Part shown: in pieces, positions 6,641-13,372 of the stretch | How the letters are laid out: the number at the start of each line of letters is the position of its first letter | Position numbering within the stretch: position 1 is the first letter of the stretch | Origin: Clostridiales bacterium | GTDB taxonomy: Bacteria > Bacillota > Desulfitobacteriia > Desulfitobacteriales > Desulfitobacteriaceae | Direction of reading: 5' to 3' | DNA length: 13,372 nucleotides | NCBI GenBank assembly: GCA_027357125.1 | Contig: DAHVVW010000015.1 | Coordinates: forward strand, 1 to 13,372 | Position numbers and translations under genes: made by a program | Notes under the pieces: generated by a model | The model's database searches: none | What the model was told of the DNA's origin: nothing | The model's input: only the letters and a program-made list of their open reading frames with translations

Positions 6641-6669
6641 ATACTACTGCAAAAAATGAATTTGGTCAA
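6641..6669 (-). promoter_or_regulatory. Sigma-A promoter of rnpB
   Basis: On the minus strand TTGACC (6669-6664), 17 bases, TAGTAT (6646-6641), then TATGTG and the first G of rnpB at 6635. Spacing to the folded 5' end of the RNA fits exactly. Confidence 0.85.
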
Positions 6670-6704
6670 ATAAATTTTGCTGGTTGCAGATCCAGAGTTT
6701 GGGC

Positions 6705-6863
6705 TTACGCTCTGTTTGTATGATCGGCGCTATCTTCGAGTTCTTCCATTTCATCGTCAATATCCATAAGAGCTATTAACCACTTAGTCCGATTTTCGTA
6801 ATCGGAAGCGAGGTTAGCCAAAACTCTTTCTCGCTCGCGCCGCAACATTTCCGTACGACTCAT
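6705..6863 (-). CDS. Small hypothetical protein, 52 residues
   Basis: A short gene I do not recognise. The product begins MSRTEMLRRERERVLANL and is very charged, basic at the front and acidic near the end (MDIDDEMEELEDSAD). It is probably mostly helical, with no Cys, no signal peptide and no membrane segment. Support for it being real is good: AAAGGAGGG ends seven bases before the ATG, and a consensus sigma-A promoter (TTGACA-N17-TATCAT) lies about 110 bases upstream. It ends 36 bases before the -35 box of rnpB on the same strand. The promoter and ribosome site are among the best in the window, so the gene may be highly expressed. A function cannot be stated. Being next to rnpB may be chance. 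Confidence 0.75.
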   Translation of the reverse strand: MSRTEMLRRERERVLANLASDYENRTKWLIALMDIDDEMEELEDSADHTNRA

Positions 6864-6968
6864 GTTTTTACCCTCCTTTGCGATTCAGATTAAAATAGCA
6901 AAATACTTTATTAATAACTATCTTGTCTATATTTTTATTAATTTATAAATATTCTTCCTTTACTCCAC

Positions 6969-6997
6969 ATGATAGATTATCCGAGTAAAATTGTCAA
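6969..6997 (-). promoter_or_regulatory. Consensus sigma-A promoter of the 52-residue gene
   Basis: On the minus strand TTGACA (6997-6992), 17 bases, TATCAT (6974-6969). It would give a leader of about 100 bases that is rich in A and T before the ribosome site. Confidence 0.85.
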
Positions 6998-7018
6998 GTA
7001 TTGAATATGACAATAGTT

Positions 7019-8299
7019 CTATTGTTTTTCACTCGTTTGCACTATCCAAGGAGATTTATCCGCCGCACTGATAATAAACTCCACTCCTTGGAGGGCTTTG
7101 GCAGAACGCAAGTAGTGGGCCAAGTTATAAAGCATTGGTCTTTCGCTAATAAAATGTCCAATATCTGCCACCGCCATACCTCCTTGGAGAGCATCTAGTG
7201 CGGCATGATGATCAATATCCCCTGCAATAAAAAGGTCAGCACCCTGAAAAAGCGCTTTCTGGACAAAACTGCCGCCACTGCCGTTAACAACCGCCACTTT
7301 GCGCACAGATTTGGCTAAGTCGCCGGCCAGGCGGATTCCACCCAGACAATGTATAGCAGTCTTACCACTATTAGCATCAGTAACCATGTCGTCTGTAATA
7401 TTCCGCTCATATACAGGTCTTTGTTCCGACACGTAATCATTATTAACCCTGTACTGAATTTCGGCCCAAGGTTCGTCTCTTAGAAGTGCGGTCAGACGCT
7501 GCCAGACACTACCCAAGCTTTCAGCCTGCGGCAAATAGCCAGTGATGCCGTACCCCCTAGCTTGGCCGCGGTTCTGAAGAGGTATTAAGTCATAAGCAGG
7601 TTCTTCATAAGGATGGGCTTTAAGCAATGCTTTGATTGCCCGCTCCACCGTTCTCTCAGGCAGAATGCTTTCTAACTTAACCTCTTCCACCCTTGTTAAA
7701 TCTCCAACAGAGCCTATACTAGGCTCAGCGCCGGGCAGCGGACGAAACATTCCTTCCCCAGTACTTTGAAAAAAGCTCTCCGCATAAAAGCCGCTATGCG
7801 GTCCACCCGTAATACTCTCACCCACCCCTGCTTTGACCAAAGCCTGGCGCACCTTTTCTACATCTACCGCAGGCATAAAGACAGCAAGTTTGACAAGTGT
7901 TTCATATCCGGTCACGGCCAGATAATCCATCTCTTTTAATCCCAGGCTCTGGCCCAAAAGCCAACTGGAAGAGAAACTGGACTGATCTAAATTGGTGTGC
8001 GCGCTGTAATATGAAATACCGTGCTTAAGAAGCTTTAATGGCACCTCGGCTTGGGGATTATCTGCTCGCAGGTTTTTCAGGGAGCGAAACATGAGCGGAT
8101 GATGAGCAACAATCATCTCTGCACCGCGCTCGCTTGCCTCAGCCCCAACTTCCGGGGTTCCATCCACGGCAAGTAAGACCCTTTCCACACTGTCAGCCAT
8201 ATTTCCCACTAATAAGCCCACATTATCCCATTCTTCCGCCCAATACTTGGGGGCAACCTTTTCAAGGGTCTGAGCGATTGAACCGACTGTCACCGCCAT
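7019..8299 (-). CDS. Nif3-like dinuclear metal centre protein with YqfO/PII-like insert
   Basis: A 426-residue member of the Nif3/YqfO family (GTP cyclohydrolase I type 2 homologue in older annotation). The N-terminal part has AEEWDNVGLLVG (21-32), HHP (66-68) and HTNLD (101-105), all metal-site motifs. The middle (about 125-240) carries the extra PII/CutA-like domain found in the long Firmicute forms, with LLKAHPYEEPAYD. The C-terminal part returns to Nif3 motifs: AGDIDHHAALDA and GHFISERP. These proteins form hexamers with two metals per subunit; the cellular function is not settled. The reading frame is open upstream to an ATG at 8344. I prefer the second of two adjacent ATGs (8299; the first is at 8302) because GGAGG lies seven bases before it and the family normally begins here. 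It follows trmK, as in Bacillus subtilis (yqfN-yqfO). Confidence 0.93.
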   Translation of the reverse strand: MAVTVGSIAQTLEKVAPKYWAEEWDNVGLLVGNMADSVERVLLAVDGTPEVGAEASERGAEMIVAHHPLMFRSLKNLRADNPQAEVPLKLLKHGISYYSAHTNLDQSSFSSSWLLGQSLGLKEMDYLAVTGYETLVKLAVFMPAVDVEKVRQALVKAGVGESITGGPHSGFYAESFFQSTGEGMFRPLPGAEPSIGSVGDLTRVEEVKLESILPERTVERAIKALLKAHPYEEPAYDLIPLQNRGQARGYGITGYLPQAESLGSVWQRLTALLRDEPWAEIQYRVNNDYVSEQRPVYERNITDDMVTDANSGKTAIHCLGGIRLAGDLAKSVRKVAVVNGSGGSFVQKALFQGADLFIAGDIDHHAALDALQGGMAVADIGHFISERPMLYNLAHYLRSAKALQGVEFIISAADKSPWIVQTSEKQ

Positions 8300-8385
8300 C
8301 ATCTTTCCTCCAATCAAACTGTACTTTCTCCTGATTTTTAACATCGATTATCCAACAGATTCACTTTCGCAGAAAACTATTTTGG

Positions 8386-9228
8386 CTAAGGAGTAGCAAG
8401 CAAAATGCTTTCTATACTCTTAATTACTTTAAGTTGCAATGTTTTATCCTGAAGAAGCCTGCCTATTGTTTCCGGTTTTCCCTTGCGTATCTCTTCCAAC
8501 TGATGCGTTAGTTCCTGGTAGTTTTCATCGAATCGTCTCACAAGTAGTCTCCTGCTTTGAGAAAGAATTAGGGGACCATACTCCCACACTAAAGAGCGGG
8601 TAATTTCAGAGTATTTAACAACATCAGCATTCGGAATAGGGTAAGAATTAGCATTAATTTCAACGTTTGAAGCCAAGCTTTGTAATACTTTATCCTGCCA
8701 CCACCGAACCTTTTCTTCCAGTTCCGCAGCCGTAAATCCTTCTTGGCGCATATACACAATCACTGTGTAAACACGGTTAGCTTCTTCTATTAAGACCTCA
8801 TCTTTTAAGCGCCAACCCCTGCTGCCTAAACTTTCCCTTACTCTGCCCTCTGCGCCCTGAGGCTGCAGAATGAGCGTACTCACCTCATGCAAGACCTCCG
8901 GCTTATTATTTAGTATCTCCAGGATTGTAACCCCGCCCATCCCGGCCAAGACCAAGGCATCCACTTCCCCGGGCACAAGAGGTTCCAGCCCGTCCCCAAA
9001 GCGGACATCAATCCGGTCTGCCAGACCTGTACTATACACTGCGTTCAGGGCAGACTGATAAGGTCCTTTGTGAACATCAATGGCAACAGCACCGGTGATC
9101 TTCCCGTCTGCGACCAGAGCCAGCGGCAGGTAAGCATGGTCTGTCCCGATATCCCCCAGCCTTGCTCCCGGGGGCACAAAGTTTGCAATCGTTTGTAAAC
9201 GCGGTCCCAACTCGGATAAAGTATGCAA
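8386..9228 (-). CDS. trmK: tRNA (adenine(22)-N1)-methyltransferase TrmK
   Basis: A 280-residue SAM-dependent methyltransferase that makes m1A at position 22 of tRNA, in the cytoplasm. The N-terminal Rossmann domain has the TrmK signature: LGDIGTDHAYLPL (24-36, motif I with the SAM loop), the acidic end of the second strand AIDV (49-52), and LVLAGMGGVTILEIL (92-106), the motif IV region. The last ~80 residues form the expected coiled-coil C-terminal domain (VRRFDENYQELTHQLEEIRKG). Length agrees with the family, perhaps slightly longer than the Bacillus form. Start is TTG with GAGGTGA a few bases upstream; no in-frame ATG is nearby. The gene lies about 85 bases before the Nif3-like gene and is probably co-transcribed with it. 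The tRNA genes just upstream are on the same strand but separated by a strong terminator. Confidence 0.95.
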   Translation of the reverse strand: MHTLSELGPRLQTIANFVPPGARLGDIGTDHAYLPLALVADGKITGAVAIDVHKGPYQSALNAVYSTGLADRIDVRFGDGLEPLVPGEVDALVLAGMGGVTILEILNNKPEVLHEVSTLILQPQGAEGRVRESLGSRGWRLKDEVLIEEANRVYTVIVYMRQEGFTAAELEEKVRWWQDKVLQSLASNVEINANSYPIPNADVVKYSEITRSLVWEYGPLILSQSRRLLVRRFDENYQELTHQLEEIRKGKPETIGRLLQDKTLQLKVIKSIESILLATP

Positions 9229-9364
9229 ATTCTCACCTCATATCAAAACACTGTTAGGCAACTCGGCAGTTCTACATATAGATAGTTTTGTCAGAATCTA
9301 AATTATTCAATCCGCAGGCAAAGTAAAGTAATATTATTCCATGCCCTGATGGGCTTTGAAAGAC
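9229..9364. other. Intergenic stretch before trmK
   Basis: AT-rich, with no coding signal I trust. It should hold the trmK promoter, but no pair of boxes stands out. It contains a near match (11 of 13 on the plus strand, 9289-9302 region) to the palindrome in the XRE promoter, and a small GCCC-TGAT-GGGC hairpin (9342-9353). Confidence 0.5.
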
Positions 9365-9398
9365 AGCAAAAGCCCTGCTCTTCAGCGGGGCTTTTGCT
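9365..9398 (-). terminator. Strong terminator after the tRNA operon
   Basis: AGCAAAAGCCCTGCT and AGCGGGGCTTTTGCT form a continuous 15-bp stem (one G-T pair) with a 4-base loop CTTC. A U-rich stretch lies in the 3' arm (CTTTTGCTGTCTTTC on the minus strand). It separates tRNA-Val from trmK and, being symmetric, may act in both directions. A weaker AGGG...CCCTTTT hairpin lies nearer to tRNA-Val (about 9480-9494). Confidence 0.75.
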
Positions 9399-9504
9399 AA
9401 TTATTCCGGCAACTTATGTCGACTCAATATATGTGTTCTGCATTCCCGTTGCATTAACTTTACACGCCAAGCTATTTCAAAAGGGCCGAAACCCTAGACA
9501 TAAC

Positions 9505-9580
9505 TGGTGGGCGATACTGGGATCGAACCAGTGACCTCATCCGTGTGAAGGATGCGCTCTCCCGACTGAGCCAATCGCCC
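9505..9580 (-). tRNA. tRNA-Val (anticodon CAC)
   Basis: A full cloverleaf on the minus strand: acceptor GGGCGAT/ATCGCCC, D arm GCTC...GAGC, anticodon stem CATCC/GGATG with loop TTCACAC (anticodon CAC, reading GTG), T arm ACTGG-TTCGATC-CCAGT, discriminator A and encoded CCA. Last gene of the three-tRNA operon. Confidence 0.96.
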
Positions 9581-9583
9581 AAA

Positions 9584-9699
9584 CTCGATGTTCGATGTTC
9601 GATGTTCGATATTCGATGTTCGAAAATGAAAGTTGGATTTGAGGTCAAGAAACGCCATCCCCAGCTTCGAACTACGATCTTCGAACCTCGAACCACGAT
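9584..9699. repeat. TCGATGT heptad repeat element between tRNA genes
   Basis: From 9585 to 9623 the 7-base unit TCGATGT occurs five times with one change (TCGATAT) plus a partial copy. About 40 unremarkable bases follow, then a second block (9666-9699) built from TTCGAA and ACGATC pieces. The two blocks share the TTCGA core. The element spaces tRNA-Val 121 bases from the previous tRNA, while the other two tRNAs are 20 bases apart. It looks like a short dispersed repeat of the kind scattered between genes in some bacteria, and it is not coding. Confidence 0.8.
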
Positions 9700-9701
9700 C
9701 A

Positions 9702-9776
9702 TGGTGGGCCCACCTGGGATCGAACCAGGGACCGACCGGTTATGAGCCGGCTGCTCTACCGCTGAGCTATAGGCCC
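9702..9776 (-). tRNA. tRNA with CAT anticodon, probably tRNA-Ile2 (lysidine)
   Basis: Cloverleaf on the minus strand: acceptor GGGCCTA/TGGGCCC, D arm GCTC...GAGC, anticodon stem GCCGG/CCGGT with loop CTCATAA (anticodon CAT), T arm CCTGG-TTCGATC-CCAGG, discriminator A and CCA. It is not the initiator: position 1 pairs with 72 and the three G-C anticodon pairs are absent. C4-G69 and C5-G68 are the pairs used by TilS to pick tRNA-Ile2, so Ile2 is favoured over elongator Met. Confidence 0.93.
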
Positions 9777-9796
9777 ATGTCCTAACAAAAATAAAT

Positions 9797-9871
9797 TGGC
9801 TCCCCGAGCAGGACTCGAACCTGCAACCTACCGGTTAACAGCCGGTTGCTCCACCATTGAGCTATCGAGGA
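9797..9871 (-). tRNA. tRNA-Asn (anticodon GTT)
   Basis: Cloverleaf on the minus strand: acceptor TCCTCGA/TCGGGGA, D arm GCTC...GAGC, anticodon stem ACCGG/CCGGT with loop CTGTTAA (anticodon GTT), T arm GCAGG-TTCGAGT-CCTGC, discriminator G and encoded CCA. First gene of the operon. Confidence 0.96.
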
Positions 9872-9889
9872 AAGCCCTTTGCATCAAGT

Positions 9890-9918
9890 ATTATAAGGGA
9901 TTTGTCTTAGTGCGTCAA
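9890..9918 (-). promoter_or_regulatory. Strong sigma-A promoter of the tRNA operon
   Basis: On the minus strand TTGACG (9918-9913), 17 bases, TATAAT (9895-9890). The start would be near 9883, about a dozen bases before tRNA-Asn, as usual for tRNA operons. Confidence 0.9.
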
Positions 9919-9951
9919 GCTTAATTCGCCATTTTAAAAATTTACAGGACA

Positions 9952-9973
9952 AAATCTAAACACCTTTAGATTT
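9952..9973. terminator. AT-rich hairpin after rpoD, weak terminator candidate
   Basis: AAATCTAAA-cacc-TTTAGATTT, a perfect 9-bp stem of mostly A-T pairs, about 50 bases after the rpoD stop. On the minus strand it is followed by TGTCCTGTAAATTTTT. The low G+C content makes it a poor intrinsic terminator, but nothing better lies before the tRNA promoter. Confidence 0.4.
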
Positions 9974-10021
9974 ACCAACTTTGAGTTCCGAGTCAGCTAC
10001 CAGTTTGAAAGCAGAAAATTT

Positions 10022-11137
10022 TTATTCCAGATAATCTTTCAGCTTTTTACTGCGGCTGGGATGACGCAGCTTACGCAAAGCTTTGGCTTCAATTTGACGG
10101 ATGCGTTCCCGCGTTACTCCGAATTCCTGCCCGACCTCTTCCAGAGTCCGGGTACGCCCGTCATCAAGGCCGAAGCGCAGACGCAGGACTTTCTCCTCCC
10201 GGGGAGTGAGTGTCTCCAAGACCTCCTCAAGCTGTTCCTTTAGGAGAATAAAGGAAGCTGCCTCAGAGGGAGCAGGGGCATCCTCATCCGGGATAAAATC
10301 TCCTAAATGCGAGTCTTCTTCTTCTCCGATAGGGGTCTCTAAGGATACAGGCTCCTGCGCGATCTTCATAATCTCGCGCACACGCTCAACCGGAATATCC
10401 ATAACTTTGGCAATCTCTTCCGGAACCGGCTCCCGGCCCAGCTCTTGCAAAAGCTGGCGCGAAACCCTGATGAGTTTATTAATCGTTTCAACCATATGCA
10501 CCGGGATTCGAATTGTGCGGGCCTGATCGGCAATAGCGCGGGTAATGGCTTGGCGAATCCACCAAGTTGCATAGGTACTGAATTTAAATCCTTTGCGAAA
10601 ATCGAATTTCTCTACTGCTTTGATCAGCCCGAGGTTCCCTTCTTGGATTAAATCCAAAAAAAGCATACCCCGACCCACATATCTTTTGGCAATACTTACG
10701 ACCAAGCGTAGGTTGGCTTCGGCCAAACGGCGTTTGGCAGCTTCATCCCCAGCTTCCATCCGTTTTGCCAGCTCAATCTCTTCTTCAGCGGTAAGCAGAG
10801 GTACGCGTCCGATTTCTTTCAGGTACATACGGACTGGATCATCAATGCCGACTCCTTCGGGAACGGAGAGGTCTACTTCAGTTTCTTCGATTTCTTCTGG
10901 TTCTTCAGTCAGTTCATCAGCCGCTTTCTCGAGCACCTCTTCTTCTATTTCTTCAGGCTCAGGTACCACATCAATGCCCATCCGGCCAAGTTGCTCATAT
11001 ATCTCATCTATCTGGTCAGCGGTGAGTTCGATTCCCTGGAGGGCGTCCATTATTTCACCATATGTGAGTGAACCTTTCTTATGGCCCTTTTGGATGAGGA
11101 TCTTCACGCTCTCCATCTTTACTTCCTCTTCGCTCAC
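10022..11137 (-). CDS. rpoD: RNA polymerase primary sigma factor RpoD (SigA)
   Basis: The housekeeping sigma factor that directs RNA polymerase to most promoters. With the start chosen here it has 371 residues, the length of Bacillus subtilis SigA. Region 1.1 (about 1-70) is followed by an acidic linker rich in Glu (about 75-110). Region 1.2 starts at [16 protein letters not shown]; region 2 has [38 protein letters not shown] and [13 protein letters not shown] (-10 recognition); region 3 follows [11 protein letters not shown]; region 4 has [15 protein letters not shown] and [18 protein letters not shown] (-35 recognition). The GTG at 11137 is chosen because AAGGAGGT sits seven bases before it. 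A GTG at 11197 would add 20 residues overlapping the dnaG end and has no good site. It follows dnaG by 49 bases and is probably co-transcribed. Confidence 0.98.
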   Translation of the reverse strand: MSEEEVKMESVKILIQKGHKKGSLTYGEIMDALQGIELTADQIDEIYEQLGRMGIDVVPEPEEIEEEVLEKAADELTEEPEEIEETEVDLSVPEGVGIDDPVRMYLKEIGRVPLLTAEEEIELAKRMEAGDEAAKRRLAEANLRLVVSIAKRYVGRGMLFLDLIQEGNLGLIKAVEKFDFRKGFKFSTYATWWIRQAITRAIADQARTIRIPVHMVETINKLIRVSRQLLQELGREPVPEEIAKVMDIPVERVREIMKIAQEPVSLETPIGEEEDSHLGDFIPDEDAPAPSEAASFILLKEQLEEVLETLTPREEKVLRLRFGLDDGRTRTLEEVGQEFGVTRERIRQIEAKALRKLRHPSRSKKLKDYLE

Positions 11138-11186
11138 CAGATTACCTCCTTCCTTTGGGTCATTTATTTTGGTACCTACAACCTTA

Positions 11187-13007
11187 TTATTCGCCACGTC
11201 TTAACCGCTCTCCTATCTCTCTTAACAGAACCATGGCTCCAGCCAGGTCTCCTGATTTTTCCAGTATGGTTAGGCGCTCTTGAAGATCAGCGATGTCTTC
11301 CTCCGTTTGCCCTGATTTGATACGGCGCACAGAGTCTTCGAAAAGTTGCTCGGGACGCGTCAGGTCTATATCATCAAGCATAATGGCTGCCAGCTTCCCC
11401 TGAGTGTTCTCCGGTAGGTCTGCCTGGGAACCTAAGCCGCCCGCGCACAAACTCCGGTAAATCTCTTTATGCTCCTCTAGTTTCCAGGATTCAATATTTA
11501 ATTCCTCTTCGAAGCGCGCAATAAAACGGGGAAATTCAAACATAAGACGTAAGAGGATTATCTCTGCCCGGTAAATACCCATAGGCACGGCGGATGCAGG
11601 CTGAACATACCTAATGATATTATCTCTATTTTTTACAGAAATATCCTGTCCTAAGCGGGAATTTTCGCTTTCCCGCCCATTTTTGGGCTTTTTCTGTTCC
11701 TGGCGCAAGATCTCGCTTTGAACAGCCTCTAAGGTAAGCCCTAACTCCAAGCCTAGAAAACGTTCATACCCTTCTCTTTCCGCCGGACTGGTTACTTTTA
11801 TTATGTCCGGGGCCAGCTTGGAAATGAGTTCCGCCTTCTCCGGAATACTGCGGGGCGCACTGCCACCACTTAATATATTGTACTTAAATTCAATAAAAGT
11901 ACGGGCATTATTAAAAACTGTAGTGATTTCCTGTGCTCCATGCTTACGCAGAAACTCATCAGGGTCTTTACCATCCGGCCACTGAAGCACCTGTACGGCC
12001 AGACCCACATCTCTAAGAATCTCCCCCGCCCGCACCGCAGCCTGCACACCGGCAGCATCAGCATCATACCCGATCATAATCTTATTGGTATAGCGCCTGA
12101 GAAGCTTGGCCTGATCCTTAGTGAGTGCTGTACCCAAGGAGGCTACTGCATTAGGATATCCTGCCTTCTGCATCGCAATAACATCCATGTACCCTTCAAC
12201 TAAGAGCGCAAAGCCTTGTTCCCGGATTCCCTGATGAGCCCGGTGCATACCATATAAGTGCTGACCTTTGCTAAAAAACTCCGTCTCAGGTGAATTGAGA
12301 TACTTCGGTAAAGAGTCGTCAAGCACCCGCCCACCAAAAGCGACCGGACGCTGGCTGCTGTCTAATATACTGAATATTACGCGGTTGCGGAAACGGTCGT
12401 AAACACGTCCCCCCTGGCCGCCGGAATTCTCCGCTTCAAGAGCCAACCCCGCCTCTACCATTTCTGCCAAAGTAACGCCATGCTCACTAAGGGTCTTTAT
12501 TAAGCCATCCCAACGTGGGGGAGCATACCCTAGGCGGAAAGAGCGGATAGTCTGCTCATCAAGGCCACGGCTGTGCAAGTAGCGTCTTCCCGCTTCACCC
12601 TCCGGTTTCTCTAAGAGTATTTCCTGAAAATAAGCGGCTGCCCACTCGTGAATTTCTTCCCAACGGCGGCGGCGCTCCCGCTTTTTACGCTCCGTAGCGG
12701 AGAGTTCCCGCTCCGGCAGGGAAACCCCGCTTCTGTGAGCGAGGTGGCGTACGGTTTCTATGAAAGTCCAATTTTCCCTCTTCATTAAAAAAGAAAAGAC
12801 ATTCCCGCCAACGTGACAGCCAAAACAGTAAAATATCTGCTTTTCCGGAGTAACTGTAAAACTGGGGGTTTTTTCCGCATGGAAGGGGCACAGTACTAGA
12901 TGATTTTTGCCCTTGCGCTGGAGTGTCACGTATTCAGAGATAATTTCCACAATATCTGTGCGCACGCGCACTTCTTCAATGATTTCTTCCGGAATTCCGT
13001 ATTCCAC
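11187..13007 (-). CDS. dnaG: DNA primase DnaG
   Basis: Makes RNA primers at the replication fork. The 606-residue protein has the usual three parts. The N-terminal zinc finger is C40, H43, C61, C64 (CPFH...CFGC). The RNA-polymerase core has the basic motif [10 protein letters not shown] (205-214) and [16 protein letters not shown], and the TOPRIM centre has LLVEGYMD (E271) and GYDADAAG (D315, D317). A C-terminal helicase-interacting domain (from about 440) is less conserved. All catalytic residues are present. The start is GTG, with a modest AAAGG about ten bases upstream; [14 protein letters not shown] is the normal family N-terminus. A candidate sigma-H promoter and 0A-like box precede it, and rpoD follows, the gene order of the Bacillus sigA operon. 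Confidence 0.98.
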   Translation of the reverse strand: MEYGIPEEIIEEVRVRTDIVEIISEYVTLQRKGKNHLVLCPFHAEKTPSFTVTPEKQIFYCFGCHVGGNVFSFLMKRENWTFIETVRHLAHRSGVSLPERELSATERKKRERRRRWEEIHEWAAAYFQEILLEKPEGEAGRRYLHSRGLDEQTIRSFRLGYAPPRWDGLIKTLSEHGVTLAEMVEAGLALEAENSGGQGGRVYDRFRNRVIFSILDSSQRPVAFGGRVLDDSLPKYLNSPETEFFSKGQHLYGMHRAHQGIREQGFALLVEGYMDVIAMQKAGYPNAVASLGTALTKDQAKLLRRYTNKIMIGYDADAAGVQAAVRAGEILRDVGLAVQVLQWPDGKDPDEFLRKHGAQEITTVFNNARTFIEFKYNILSGGSAPRSIPEKAELISKLAPDIIKVTSPAEREGYERFLGLELGLTLEAVQSEILRQEQKKPKNGRESENSRLGQDISVKNRDNIIRYVQPASAVPMGIYRAEIILLRLMFEFPRFIARFEEELNIESWKLEEHKEIYRSLCAGGLGSQADLPENTQGKLAAIMLDDIDLTRPEQLFEDSVRRIKSGQTEEDIADLQERLTILEKSGDLAGAMVLLREIGERLRRGE

Positions 13008-13144
13008 CTTGCTTCAACCTTTACTATCCCTGCCACAATTCTTTCCGTTTGTCAACCCTTTGCTATAGAATTCTTCGCCAAAAAAGCGCGGAATCCTCTT
13101 TTTCCCCACGAGGAAAAAAGTTTGAAGTTAGTCAGGGTGTAACT
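13008..13144 (-). other. dnaG leader region
   Basis: About 130 bases between the candidate sigma-H start (near 13138) and the dnaG GTG. It holds a stem of CTTTTTCC with GGAAAAAAG (13099-13121, one bulged base) and a TTGACA (13054-13049) that has no acceptable -10 box at the right distance. No sigma-A promoter could be assigned with confidence. Confidence 0.45.
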
Positions 13145-13172
13145 ATTCTCTGTTAAGAACATTAAATCCTTC
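13145..13172 (-). promoter_or_regulatory. Candidate sigma-H promoter of dnaG-rpoD
   Basis: On the minus strand GAAGGATTT (13172-13164), 12 bases, AGAGAAT (13151-13145). Both boxes fit the Bacillus sigma-H consensus RNAGGAWWW / RNNGAAT at every fixed position with allowed spacing. The Bacillus subtilis sigA operon also has a sigma-H promoter (P3) just before dnaG, so the location is expected. Confidence 0.6.
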
Positions 13173-13176
13173 CACC

Positions 13177-13183
13177 TTCGACA
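13177..13183 (-). promoter_or_regulatory. Possible Spo0A box (0A box)
   Basis: TGTCGAA on the minus strand, an exact 0A-box core, five bases upstream of the candidate sigma-H -35 box. A 7-base match is weak alone; the position next to a sporulation-type promoter raises interest. Confidence 0.4.
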
Positions 13184-13191
13184 AAATTTAT

Positions 13192-13228
13192 ACAAAAAAA
13201 TAATGTGAGCTTGGCATCGCGCTCACAT
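13192..13228 (-). terminator. Rho-independent terminator after the right-edge gene
   Basis: On the minus strand ATGTGAGC, a 10-base loop, GCTCACAT, then TA and seven Ts. The 8-bp stem is perfect. It ends the transcript of the probable dGTPase gene and isolates the dnaG promoter. Confidence 0.88.
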
Positions 13229-13243
13229 GCCTAATGAAAATGT

Positions 13244-13372
13244 TTAATGCCTTGGCACAAACAAACCTTGGAACAAATCAATCGCATAATTATCGGAAAG
13301 CCCGGAAACATAGTCAACCACTGCCTGGGCCTTGTCTCCGGCGGCCCACTCTAAATACCCCGAAGGAAGCCG
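13244..13372 (-). CDS. Probable dGTP triphosphohydrolase, C-terminal 42 residues
   Basis: The end of a gene that enters from the right edge. The visible tail contains AVVDYVSGLSDNYAIDLFQG followed by LFVPRH and a TAA stop. The 'V-DY-(I/V)-(A/S)-G-(M/L)-(T/S)-D-x-(Y/F)-A' run matches the C-terminal end of HD-domain deoxyguanosinetriphosphate triphosphohydrolases (Dgt), which hydrolyse dGTP to deoxyguanosine and triphosphate. In many Clostridia a dgt gene lies just before dnaG, which agrees. The HD catalytic motifs lie outside the window, so this is a call from a short tail plus gene order. Confidence 0.7.
   Translation of the reverse strand, partial: RLPSGYLEWAAGDKAQAVVDYVSGLSDNYAIDLFQGLFVPRH

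Noticed and set aside
6302..6723. Two open frames on the plus strand
   Set aside because: They lie antisense to the RNase P RNA, whose conserved segments and paired ends explain the region.
9584..9699. The repeat block as a CRISPR array
   Set aside because: The unit is only 7 bases, copies are directly adjacent without unique spacers, and no cas gene is near.
9472..9745. Open frames on both strands across tRNA-Val and the heptad repeat
   Set aside because: They cross tRNA genes, and their sequence is produced by the short repeats.
13020..13054. A TTGACA on the minus strand upstream of dnaG as a sigma-A promoter
   Set aside because: No -10-like hexamer lies 16-18 bases away; the nearest TAGTAA is about 23 bases away.
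13052..13162. A 36-codon open frame on the minus strand before dnaG, with GGAAGGA just before its ATG
   Set aside because: The apparent ribosome site is better explained as the -35 box of the sigma-H promoter, so the start codon would not be in that transcript, and the product resembles nothing known to me.

Overview
The window looks like chromosomal DNA from a spore-forming Firmicute of the class Clostridia, probably near the Peptococcaceae (Desulfotomaculum/Pelotomaculum-like). The lineage call is inference from gene order, the look of the RpoD and DnaG proteins, strong AGGAGG-type ribosome sites, frequent GTG/TTG starts, an A-type-looking RNase P RNA, and a sigma-H-type promoter with a Spo0A-box-like site before dnaG. 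Nearly everything reads on the minus strand; one small XRE regulator reads on the plus strand. I see no insertion sequence, phage gene or CRISPR array.

From right to left along the minus strand. (1) 13372-10022: the last codons of a probable dGTP triphosphohydrolase, its terminator, then dnaG and rpoD, the conserved macromolecular-synthesis pair. They are preceded by a candidate sigma-H promoter and 0A box. (2) 9918-9365: a tRNA operon, Asn(GTT), CAT tRNA (probably Ile2) and Val(CAC), with a strong promoter, a terminator, and a heptad-repeat element inserted before tRNA-Val. (3) 9228-7019: trmK and a Nif3/YqfO family gene, the neighbours of sigA in Bacillus. (4) 6997-6205: a 52-codon gene of unknown function with a consensus sigma-A promoter, then rnpB with its own promoter and terminator.

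(5) 5756-1: the most interesting part. A c-di-GMP class I (GEMM-I) riboswitch, read on the minus strand and followed by an intrinsic terminator, sits before a compact five-gene operon: a canonical HD-GYP phosphodiesterase, a divergent HD-GYP protein, a GAF-PP2C (SpoIIE/RsbU-type) phosphatase, a DUF342/FapA-family protein, and a STAS-domain protein cut by the window edge. The layout suggests that c-di-GMP, through its riboswitch, sets expression of its own hydrolases together with a phosphatase/STAS partner switch and a FapA-like protein associated with flagellar or surface functions. The direction of control cannot be told by eye.

Divergent to this operon is a small XRE regulator. Its sigma-A promoter contains and abuts palindromes that look like operators, and its leader can fold to hide its ribosome binding site. 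It may regulate itself and possibly the c-di-GMP operon.
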